Source: an uncultured Flavobacteriales bacterium
Lineage (GTDB): Bacteria; Bacteroidota; Bacteroidia; Palsa-965
NCBI GenBank assembly: GCA_946478675.1
Contig: CAMLEF010000289.1
Span: 1-6,061 of the forward strand
Direction: 5' to 3'
DNA: 6,061 nucleotides
In this document: piece after piece, positions 1-4,543 of the stretch
Layout: each line of letters begins with the position of its first letter
Numbering within the stretch: position 1 is the first letter of the stretch
Notes under the pieces: generated by a model
Seen by the model: the letters and a program-made list of their open reading frames with translations, nothing else
The model's database searches: none
What the model was told of the DNA's origin: nothing
Position numbers and translations under genes: made by a program

Positions 1-18
1 GGGGTTCGTTTGTCCGTT

Positions 19-115
19 GGGTTACGAATTACGAATCATTACGAATATACGAATAGCGGTACCGCGAACATTTTTCTTCATTCGTATATTCGTAATGATT
101 CGTAATTCGTAACCC
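19..115. repeat. Perfect 36-bp inverted repeat built from TACGAAT words
   Basis: The left arm (19-54) and right arm (80-115) are exact reverse complements over 36 bases, separated by a 25-base spacer. Each arm holds four copies of the heptamer TACGAAT (23-29, 30-36, 40-46, 48-54 on the left), or its complement ATTCGTA on the right. The spacer contains a second perfect palindrome, GCGGTACCGC (56-65). The right arm ends 3 bases before the start codon of the WbqC-like gene and contains an in-frame TAA (110-112). No transposase or target-site duplication is visible. It is best described as a non-coding intergenic palindromic repeat; a role as a terminator for an upstream gene cannot be judged because that gene lies outside the window. 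Confidence 0.93.
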
Positions 116-118
116 TCA

Positions 119-730
119 ATGCATCTTTCAACCGCCTATTTCGCTCCCATCGAATGGTACGCAGCTTTCCTGGCGGATGAGTCTCCTGTCATCGATATTC
201 ACGAGCATTACCGCAAGCAAACCTGGCGCAACCGTTGCCGCATTGTTGGACCGAACGGCGTGCAGGATTTGATCGTTCCGGTGCATCTTGACGGCAATCA
301 CACGCCGGTGAAAAACGTGCGCATCGATTACAGTGATCGCTGGCAGCAACGGCATTGGGGCGCGATCCGCTCGGCGTATGGACAGTCGCCGTTCTTCGAA
401 CATTATTCGCCGTCTTTCGAAGTGTTTTTTCAAACGCAGGAATACACGACGCTCGTGGAACTCAATACGGCGATCCTCGAAACCATCCTGCGATTGCTGC
501 GCGTGAAAAAAAACTGGAACTATTCTGAAGAATTTCTTCCGTATGCAGAGCGAGATCTTCGCCTGATCCTTTCTCCGAAACACGCATCACGCAGCACACA
601 ACCGCCTTCCTACGTACAGGTCTTTGCCGAGCGCCACGATTTCCTGCCGAACCTCAGCATTCTTGATCTCCTGTTCTGCGAAGGAAATGCGGCTGCCGGT
701 TATCTCGCCGTATATCCGCGATCGGCGTAA
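119..730 (+). CDS. WbqC-family protein
   Basis: This 203-residue protein resembles the WbqC-like family, found in polysaccharide gene clusters and widely in Bacteroidota. Its biochemical activity is not firmly established. Recognition rests on the N-terminal LSTAYFAPIEWY segment (3-14), the YRKQTWRNRC block (31-40), the hydrophobic LIVPVH strand (51-56), the DRWQQRHWGAI block (73-83) and the QSPFFEHY motif (89-96). Length is near that usual for the family. No signal peptide or membrane segment is seen, so it is probably cytoplasmic. ATG 119 is the earliest possible start because an in-frame TAA lies at 110-112, inside the inverted repeat. Relatives often carry a few more residues before the STAY motif, so the repeat may have replaced the original 5' end. 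No ribosome binding site is visible. The lipoprotein gene begins 18 bases after the stop. Confidence 0.88.
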   Translation: MHLSTAYFAPIEWYAAFLADESPVIDIHEHYRKQTWRNRCRIVGPNGVQDLIVPVHLDGNHTPVKNVRIDYSDRWQQRHWGAIRSAYGQSPFFEHYSPSFEVFFQTQEYTTLVELNTAILETILRLLRVKKNWNYSEEFLPYAERDLRLILSPKHASRSTQPPSYVQVFAERHDFLPNLSILDLLFCEGNAAAGYLAVYPRSA

Positions 731-736
731 ACGGCT

Positions 737-744
737 TAACTTTT
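737..744 (+). promoter_or_regulatory. Weak TAnnTTTG-like -7 element before the lipoprotein gene
   Basis: TAACTTTT matches the Bacteroidota -7 consensus TAnnTTTG at all but the last base. The GTG start codon begins exactly five bases after its last base, the same geometry as the better matches at 1968-1975 and on the minus strand at 5017-5010. No TTG -33 element is evident upstream. The gap after the WbqC-like gene is only 18 bases, so read-through transcription is an alternative. Confidence 0.35.
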
Positions 745-748
745 CGTC

Positions 749-1903
749 GTGAAAAAATTCCTTCCGCTTTTTGCCGTCATCGCGCTGGCCGCCTGCCGTA
801 AAGATCCGAAGCCGCAGGTGATGCCGCCAGCCTTCTCGCATTTTTACGGAACGTCCAACGACGAGATCGGGCGACAGGTGAAATCGCTTCCGGACGGTTC
901 GATTGTAGTCGGCGGATATGGTGTCGGCAGCAACGGCGGCAACGATTTTTTCCTGATGAAAACCGACAGCACCGGCAACGAATTGTGGCGGCGCTATTAC
1001 GGCAGCGGCGGCGATGAGAACATGTGGTCGTTCGACGTTACGCCCGACGGCGGATTTGTCATCGGCGGCAACTCGAACAGTTTCGGCATCGGCGGATACG
1101 ATTTTTTCATTGTGAAAACGGACGCCGATGGTTTTGTGCAATGGCAAAAAGTGTACGGCGGTCCGCTCAACGAAAACATGACGCACATCCGCGCACTGCC
1201 GAATGGTTTTCTCTGCTGCGGCGTGCTGCCGACGACCAACGATGAGAACGCTTTCATCCTGCGCCTCGACGCGTCCGGCGATTCTTTGTGGAGCTTCATG
1301 TACGGCGGCAATGGCGGCGACGGCGCGATGAGCAGCTGCGACGGTGGCAGCAACCGTCACGTCATCACCGGCTACACGAACAGCACGGTTTCCGGCGGCA
1401 CCAACGGATTTCTGCTGTTGCTGAACGACAATGGCGAAGAAATCACGCATTACAATTTCGGAACGCCGGAATACGACGAGCCACACAGCGTCATTCCCGC
1501 CATCGACGGCGACGGTTGGGTGATCACCGGTCACCGCGGCAGCGCGATCGATTTGACGACACACAACGTTTTTGTAACCGCGATCGGCAACGACGGCACG
1601 CAGCGATGGAACTACAGCTACGGCGGAGATCAGCACGACGGCGGCGAGTGTATTGTTGCTTCCGGAAATTCGTACGGCATCGTCGGGCGCAGCAGCAGTC
1701 ACGCGGGCTACAGCCAGGACGTTTATTTTACAGAGATCGACCGCAACGGAAATCAATTGCAGCAGCAATGGCTCGGCACAACTGCGGATGATGCGGGGTA
1801 CGGAATTGACGGCGAGCGTTACGGCTTCGTCATGACCGGCTACGCTTCGGGCGGGCCATTTGGCGGGAAAGATGTTTTCCTTGCGAGAGTGCTGAAGAAG
1901 TAA
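749..1903 (+). CDS. Repeat-containing lipoprotein, probable seven-bladed beta-propeller
   Basis: This is a 384-residue predicted lipoprotein. The N-terminus has two lysines, a hydrophobic stretch and the lipobox LAAC with the lipidated Cys at 16, so it should be exported and anchored. The C-R-K-D that follows loosely recalls the charged surface-export signal of Bacteroidota lipoproteins, but this is weak. From about residue 32 the protein consists of seven repeats of 49-54 residues beginning near 32, 83, 136, 185, 236, 290 and 341. Each has the pattern (Y/F)G(G/T)…D…, DGG-type turns, (V/I)xxG(Y/H/N), then DxF(L/V)xxxDxxG and usually a Trp. Seven such units suggest a closed seven-bladed propeller, a binding or scaffold fold; no catalytic residues or ligand can be named. 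The start is GTG, supported by the signal peptide and the upstream octamer. No T9SS sorting domain is present; the protein ends in VLKK right after the last blade. Confidence 0.85.
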   Translation: MKKFLPLFAVIALAACRKDPKPQVMPPAFSHFYGTSNDEIGRQVKSLPDGSIVVGGYGVGSNGGNDFFLMKTDSTGNELWRRYYGSGGDENMWSFDVTPDGGFVIGGNSNSFGIGGYDFFIVKTDADGFVQWQKVYGGPLNENMTHIRALPNGFLCCGVLPTTNDENAFILRLDASGDSLWSFMYGGNGGDGAMSSCDGGSNRHVITGYTNSTVSGGTNGFLLLLNDNGEEITHYNFGTPEYDEPHSVIPAIDGDGWVITGHRGSAIDLTTHNVFVTAIGNDGTQRWNYSYGGDQHDGGECIVASGNSYGIVGRSSSHAGYSQDVYFTEIDRNGNQLQQQWLGTTADDAGYGIDGERYGFVMTGYASGGPFGGKDVFLARVLKK

Positions 1904-1924
1904 TTTCAATACAACTTCTGCGAT

Positions 1925-1948
1925 CCCTTGCGCCTTCGCGTCTTTGCG
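1925..1948. repeat. Three imperfect 8-bp repeats (CCTTTGCG-like)
   Basis: CCCTTGCG (1925-1932), CCTTCGCG (1933-1940) and TCTTTGCG (1941-1948) lie head to tail between the lipoprotein gene and the regulator gene. The third unit overlaps the TTG proposed as the -33 element of the regulator promoter. Similar CCTTTGCG-type runs are, from memory, frequent in bacterial intergenic DNA, so this is probably a dispersed simple repeat rather than a specific operator. Confidence 0.5.
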
Positions 1949-1975
1949 GTTAGCGCATGGCAATTCCTACCTTTG
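1944..1975 (+). promoter_or_regulatory. Bacteroidota-type promoter of the Crp/Fnr regulator gene
   Basis: A perfect TAnnTTTG -7 element, TACCTTTG, lies at 1968-1975, with a TTG at 1944-1946 acting as a possible -33 element 21 bases upstream. Starting five bases after the octamer, transcription would begin at the A of the ATG at 1980, giving a leaderless mRNA. No Shine-Dalgarno sequence is present. The promoter also decides the start codon, since an upstream in-frame TTG at 1944 lies inside the promoter itself. Confidence 0.75.
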
Positions 1976-1979
1976 CCGC

Positions 1980-2594
1980 ATGAAGCAATTCGGTTTCACC
2001 GACAAAGCCCTGGCTGCCGAGCTGCAGTCTGTCGCGGTCACCCGGCATCTTTCTGCAGGCGAGACCCTCATGAATCCCGGCGATGCGATCCGCTCGATTC
2101 CCGTCGTGCTGAAAGGAACGCTGCGCATCGTGCTGCAGAATGAGAACGGCAACGAACATTTTCTCTATCATATTTTTCCCGGCGAATCCTGTGCGATGTC
2201 GCTGGCGTGTTGCGCATCGAATCGTGAGAGCGAGATCAAAGCCGTGGTGGAAGAAGATGCCGAGCTGCTCATGATCCCGGTGAAATACGTCGACGAATGG
2301 TCGAAGTATCCCGAGTGGCGCAAATTCATCAGCGATACGCAGTCGCAGCGTTTCACCGAATTGCTCGAGACCATCGGCTCCATTGCTTTCTCGAAGCTCG
2401 ACGAGCAGCTGTGGACGTACCTGCAAAAACGTGTGCAGGCATCCGCGTCGAAGACGCTTCATCTCACGCACCAGGAGATCGCCACGGAGCTTAATTCTCC
2501 GCGGGAAGTGATCACGCGTTTGCTGCACCAGCTGCGTGAACGCGGCCTCGTCCGTCTCGGCAGAAACACGATCGAGATCACCGGGGATAAGTGA
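1980..2594 (+). CDS. Crp/Fnr-family transcriptional regulator
   Basis: This 204-residue protein has the two-part Crp/Fnr layout. An N-terminal cyclic-nucleotide-binding-like beta-barrel (about 5-115) contains the G-x-x-x-x-x-P-G-D turn (GETLMNPGD, 27-35) and the later PGE (67-69). A long dimerisation helix follows (about 117-150), then a C-terminal winged helix (about 158-204). The recognition helix reads PREVITRLL (174-182), placing R175, E176 and R180 where CRP has the Arg-Glu…Arg residues that read GTGA half-sites. The barrel lacks the usual cAMP-binding RxS pattern and instead has Cys 71, 77 and 78. Cyclic AMP is therefore unlikely as ligand, and a redox, metal or sulfur signal is possible (inference). 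There is no FNR-type N-terminal cysteine cluster. Start ATG 1980 is set by the -7 element just upstream. The gene lies 60 bases before the thiol-redox cluster it probably controls, and its stop codon overlaps a matching operator. Confidence 0.93.
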   Translation: MKQFGFTDKALAAELQSVAVTRHLSAGETLMNPGDAIRSIPVVLKGTLRIVLQNENGNEHFLYHIFPGESCAMSLACCASNRESEIKAVVEEDAELLMIPVKYVDEWSKYPEWRKFISDTQSQRFTELLETIGSIAFSKLDEQLWTYLQKRVQASASKTLHLTHQEIATELNSPREVITRLLHQLRERGLVRLGRNTIEITGDK

Positions 2595-2604
2595 TAATTA
2601 TCAC
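2591..2604. promoter_or_regulatory. Probable CRP-type operator, GTGA-N6-TCAC
   Basis: GTGATAATTATCAC is a perfect 14-bp palindrome with the exact GTGA-N6-TCAC core of CRP sites; it can also be read as an FNR-like site with altered ends. It overlaps the stop codon (2592-2594) of the regulator gene. Its centre, 2597.5, is 41.5 bases upstream of a predicted transcription start at 2639, the class II activator position. The recognition helix of the adjacent regulator has the residues expected for GTGA half-sites. Binding itself is inferred. Confidence 0.7.
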
Positions 2605-2626
2605 GCCGCAGTAGAGCGGGCTGTTC

Positions 2627-2634
2627 CACCTTTG
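2627..2634 (+). promoter_or_regulatory. Imperfect -7 element of the thiol-redox cluster promoter
   Basis: CACCTTTG differs from TAnnTTTG only at the first base. No TTG/TTTG -33 element is found at the usual distance; the proposed activator site occupies the region just upstream instead. A weak core plus an activator site suggests regulated expression. With a five-base offset, transcription would start at A2639, leaving a 16-base leader before the ATG at 2655. Confidence 0.6.
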
Positions 2635-2654
2635 CCATAACCAACCTCAACGTT

Positions 2655-2867
2655 ATGAAAGCAAACATGGGACTTCTTGATCGGGCGATCCGCCTCATCA
2701 TCACCTTCGTCATTTTCGGGCTGTATTACGCCAACGTGATCAGCGGCACACTTGCGATCGTATTGATCGTGGTAGCGGGGATTTTTTTTCTCACCAGCCT
2801 CATGGGCTTCTGTCCGCTCTACACCATCTTCGGAATTTCCACGCGTAAAAAATCACAGCAGCAATGA
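2655..2867 (+). CDS. YgaP-like (DUF2892) two-helix inner-membrane protein
   Basis: This 70-residue protein matches the DUF2892 / YgaP transmembrane-domain family. It starts with the family-typical (M)G-x-x-DRAIR amphipathic stretch (6-13). Two membrane helices follow (about 14-30 and 32-50), then the GFCPLY motif (51-56) with Cys 53 and a basic tail. In E. coli YgaP this domain is fused to a rhodanese domain; here the rhodanese is a separate gene two positions downstream. The exact role of the domain is not established; anchoring or passing thiocyanate or sulfur species across the membrane has been proposed for YgaP. ATG 2655 is chosen because it keeps the family N-terminus; Met 5 is a possible alternative. 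The stop codon overlaps the start of the OsmC-like gene (ATGA), indicating translational coupling. It is the first gene of the cluster behind the operator and promoter. Confidence 0.88.
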   Translation: MKANMGLLDRAIRLIITFVIFGLYYANVISGTLAIVLIVVAGIFFLTSLMGFCPLYTIFGISTRKKSQQQ

Positions 2868-3325
2868 CACACGACGTATATACCCAGTGGATGGGCAAGA
2901 TGCAGTTCAATGCATTGGTGAACGGGCATACGGTAGTGATGGATGCGCCGGAGCGATCGGGCGGAGAAGACCAGGGGCCGATCCCGAAACCGTTCGTGCT
3001 GACCGCGCTCTCGGGTTGCACCGGGATGGATGTGATCGCGCTGCTGCGGAAAAAGGGAATTGTGCCTGACTCGTTCGACATTAATGTGAGCGGCGAGATC
3101 AGCAAGCAGGCGCCGATCCAGTATGTGGCGATGCATATCGTTTACGATTTCAAAGGCGATGCGGAGCATGCGAAAGACGCGGTGGATGCGGTGGAACAAT
3201 CGCAGGAAAAGTATTGCGGCGTGAGCGCGATGCTGAAGAAAGCGTTGCCGGTGACGTGGGCCATCGTTTACAACGGACAGGAAATTTTCAATAACAGCAA
3301 ACAGGAAAAAACAGCAGTAGCATAG
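2864..3325 (+). CDS. OsmC/Ohr-superfamily protein (YhfA-like)
   Basis: This 153-residue protein has the OsmC architecture. An N-terminal beta-strand region (about 8-27) is followed by the GGEDQGPIPKPF motif (33-44) and the central helix with the first conserved Cys in LSGCTGMDVI (Cys 52). A mid strand, VAMHIVYDF (88-96), precedes the second Cys in KYCGVSAM (Cys 118). The paired cysteines form the peroxidatic/resolving pair in Ohr and OsmC enzymes, which reduce organic hydroperoxides; some members act on persulfides. The GGED-x-GP form is closer to the YhfA-like subgroup, whose substrate is less clear. It is probably cytoplasmic, with no signal peptide. The start overlaps the DUF2892 stop by four bases and the rhodanese gene begins two bases after its stop, so it is embedded in an operon. 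That context favours a sulfane-sulfur or thiol role over simple peroxide defence, but this is inference. Confidence 0.9.
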   Translation: MTHDVYTQWMGKMQFNALVNGHTVVMDAPERSGGEDQGPIPKPFVLTALSGCTGMDVIALLRKKGIVPDSFDINVSGEISKQAPIQYVAMHIVYDFKGDAEHAKDAVDAVEQSQEKYCGVSAMLKKALPVTWAIVYNGQEIFNNSKQEKTAVA

Positions 3326-3327
3326 TT

Positions 3328-3639
3328 ATGTTGAACGGATTAAAAAAGTTGCTCGGTATCGGGCCGAAGGTAGATTTTGTACAGCTCATTCTCGACGGAG
3401 CGATCATCGTCGACGTGCGTTCGCGCGGGGAATATGCGGGCGGGCATGTGGAAGGTTCGCTGAATATTCCGCTCGACCAGCTGGAACGACAGATCGATCA
3501 ATTGAAGAAAAAGAAGAAGCCGGTGATCACCTGTTGCGCTTCCGGCATGCGCAGCGCTTCCGCCAAACGCATTCTCGAATCGCACGGCATCGAAGCTTAC
3601 AACGGCGGACCGTGGACGCGTATCGACAACCTCGCGTGA
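3328..3639 (+). CDS. Single-domain rhodanese-like sulfurtransferase
   Basis: This 103-residue protein carries one rhodanese domain. Visible motifs are the IIVDVRSRGEYAGGHVEGS block (26-44, the usual DVR…E(Y/F)…GH(I/V)xGA pattern), NIPL (46-49), and the active-site loop C-A-S-G-M-R-S (70-76) with catalytic Cys 70, preceded by Cys 69. The GG-x-W ending (93-96) is also typical. The catalytic Cys should carry a persulfide and pass sulfane sulfur to thiol acceptors. The six-residue loop is the sulfurtransferase type rather than the longer phosphatase (Cdc25-like) type. There is no signal peptide, so it is probably cytoplasmic, unlike the membrane-fused YgaP. It begins two bases after the OsmC-like stop with no ribosome binding site, suggesting coupled translation. 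The thioredoxin gene follows after a 46-base gap and may encode the partner that releases the bound sulfur. Confidence 0.92.
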   Translation: MLNGLKKLLGIGPKVDFVQLILDGAIIVDVRSRGEYAGGHVEGSLNIPLDQLERQIDQLKKKKKPVITCCASGMRSASAKRILESHGIEAYNGGPWTRIDNLA

Positions 3640-3670
3640 ACTGGCACGATTTTATGATTTGATTTTACAG

Positions 3671-3677
3671 AAAGGAG
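3671..3677 (+). promoter_or_regulatory. Strong Shine-Dalgarno sequence for thioredoxin
   Basis: AAAGGAG lies eight bases before the ATG at 3686. It is the only clear Shine-Dalgarno sequence in the window, in a phylum that rarely relies on one. It selects ATG 3686 over the upstream in-frame TTG at 3659. Confidence 0.7.
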
Positions 3678-3685
3678 TATTTGTC

Positions 3686-3982
3686 ATGGCTACATTTTCA
3701 GAACTGATCAACGGCGACGTACCGGTGCTGGTGGATTTTTCCGCCGAATGGTGCGGCCCGTGCAAAATGATGGGCCCGATCCTCGAAGAGCTGAAAACGC
3801 AGGTAGGAGAGAAGGCCGTCATCATTAAAGTCGACGTCGACAAAAGTCCGCAGGCGGCGCAGGCCTACAACATCCGGAGCGTTCCGACACTGTTGATTTT
3901 CCGCAAGGGAAAGATCGCCTGGCGCAACAGCGGCGTCATGAGCGCGCAGCAATTACAGAAAGTGCTGGAGACGGAAGTTTAA
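3686..3982 (+). CDS. trxA: Thioredoxin
   Basis: This 98-residue thioredoxin has the canonical active site WCGPC (22-26) followed by Lys, the preceding LVDFSAEW strand (15-22) and the cis-proline in SVPT (65-68). The C-terminal IFRKGK…GV hairpin (71-84) and last helix complete the fold. The length, near 100, fits a small free cytoplasmic thioredoxin without a signal peptide. It reduces disulfides, and persulfides on partner proteins, using electrons from thioredoxin reductase. As last gene after the rhodanese it is a natural reductant for the rhodanese persulfide and for OsmC-like thiols (inference from context). ATG 3686 is chosen for its Shine-Dalgarno sequence and the family N-terminus. The 46-base AT-rich gap before it could hold a secondary promoter, but no good TAnnTTTG is seen. 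Its TAA stop (3980-3982) forms the first bases of the downstream repeat. The symbol is by family; the genome may hold several thioredoxins. Confidence 0.93.
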   Translation: MATFSELINGDVPVLVDFSAEWCGPCKMMGPILEELKTQVGEKAVIIKVDVDKSPQAAQAYNIRSVPTLLIFRKGKIAWRNSGVMSAQQLQKVLETEV

Positions 3983-4170
3983 TGTGCTAATCGGTTAATT
4001 TGCTAATGTGCTAATGCGCACTTGCTTCGCGCCTTCAAAATTCAACTATTCTTTAGAAGGAATAATTCCCTCTCTAAAGAATAGTTGAATTTTTGAATTT
4101 TGAATTTTTTAATGTGCGCCGGCGTTTCGCGGGCATTAGCACATTAACCCATTAGCACATTAGCAAATTA
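3980..4170. repeat. Nested intergenic palindrome built from TGCTAAT and TTCAAAATTC words
   Basis: The outer arms, 3996-4016 and 4150-4170, are exact reverse complements over 21 bases and consist of TGCTAAT/ATTAGCA words. More words flank them: TGTGCTAAT at 3983-3991, and GCATTAGCACATTA at 4133-4146, which can pair with 4004-4017 instead. A GC-rich zone (GCGCAC 4016-4021 with GTGCGC 4114-4119) comes next. An inner 21-bp perfect hairpin (4037-4057 with 4073-4093) uses different AT-rich words. The thioredoxin stop TAA (3980-3982) and the convergent gene's stop (4168-4170, minus strand) both fall inside the repeat words. It fills the whole gap; no gene is seen in it. Confidence 0.9.
4037..4110 (+). 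terminator. Inner hairpin with T-rich tail, probable terminator
   Basis: A 21-bp perfect stem (4037-4057 / 4073-4093) with a 15-base loop is followed by T-rich sequence up to 4110, ending in a run of six T. It lies between convergent genes and would end the thioredoxin transcript. The stem is AT-rich and unusually long for a classical terminator. On the minus strand the stem is followed by only four T, so termination in that direction is less clear. Confidence 0.5.
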
Positions 4171-4539
4171 TTTTTTCTTCTTTTTCTTCGGAACGTTCCC
4201 GATCCTCGGATCGTTTTTCAGGACGAGCTCGCAGGCGCGTGTGACGGACGTTTCAAAATCATCGGCGTCGAGCGGGATCATTTGCCAGCTGGTTTCACCT
4301 TTGCCGTCGGAGAGCAGGTAGATCGATTGGAGCGAGGGCAATTCGCGGCGGAGGCTTTCGTGATGTTCTTTCGATGTGGCGATCCAAACACCGTTGGCGT
4401 CCGTATGCGTGTCGCGCTCCCGCAAGGCGAAGACGATCTTGTCGCGCACGTAAACGCCGAATGCGCCGAACATGGGATTGACCCGCGGTTGCAGCGGCGT
4501 CAGTAATTCCAGCACGAAAGGAAACGGTACTTTTTTCAT
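4168..4539 (-). CDS. Small TfoX-N-terminal-domain-like protein of unknown function
   Basis: This 123-residue protein begins MKKVPFPFVLELL. It contains an NPMFGAFGVYVRDKIVFALRER segment (21-42) that resembles the MFGGxGxY…KxFAL core of TfoX/Sxy N-terminal domains. Later it has WIATSKEHH (52-60) and WQMIPLDADDFE (85-96). The TfoX similarity is recognised by eye and moderate; no enzymatic motif is seen, so function is unknown. It has no TfoX C-terminal domain and hence no basis for a competence role. It ends in six lysines directly before the stop, which lies in the intergenic repeat. ATG 4539 is chosen because it starts four bases after the Nudix stop (TGA-TGTA-ATG) and gives a sensible N-terminus; a longer in-frame reading up to 4749 would run through the Nudix gene antiphase and is not credible. 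It is probably co-transcribed and translationally coupled with the Nudix gene. Confidence 0.75.
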   Translation of the reverse strand: MKKVPFPFVLELLTPLQPRVNPMFGAFGVYVRDKIVFALRERDTHTDANGVWIATSKEHHESLRRELPSLQSIYLLSDGKGETSWQMIPLDADDFETSVTRACELVLKNDPRIGNVPKKKKKK

Positions 4540-4543
4540 TACA

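Noticed and set aside
19..115. Insertion-sequence ends with terminal inverted repeats
   Set aside because: Only 25 bases lie between the arms, there is no transposase and no flanking duplication is visible.
128..583. Minus-strand frame of 151 codons opposite the WbqC-like gene
   Set aside because: It has no domain and an unusual Arg/His-rich composition, and it is fully covered by the WbqC-family match on the other strand.
587..1963. A 458-codon open frame on the minus strand across the whole lipoprotein gene
   Set aside because: It is antisense to a convincing gene with a signal peptide and seven repeats. Its translation is rich in Val, Ala and Arg with no recognisable domain, as expected for the shadow of a GC-ending coding frame.
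1944..1979. TTG start adding 12 residues to the Crp/Fnr regulator
   Set aside because: The added codons cover the TTG/TACCTTTG promoter, and the family-like sequence begins at ATG 1980.
3980..4170. CRISPR array or tRNA in the repeat-rich gap
   Set aside because: The words are 7-9 bases, inverted rather than evenly spaced direct repeats, with no spacers. No cloverleaf with the conserved T-loop bases is seen.
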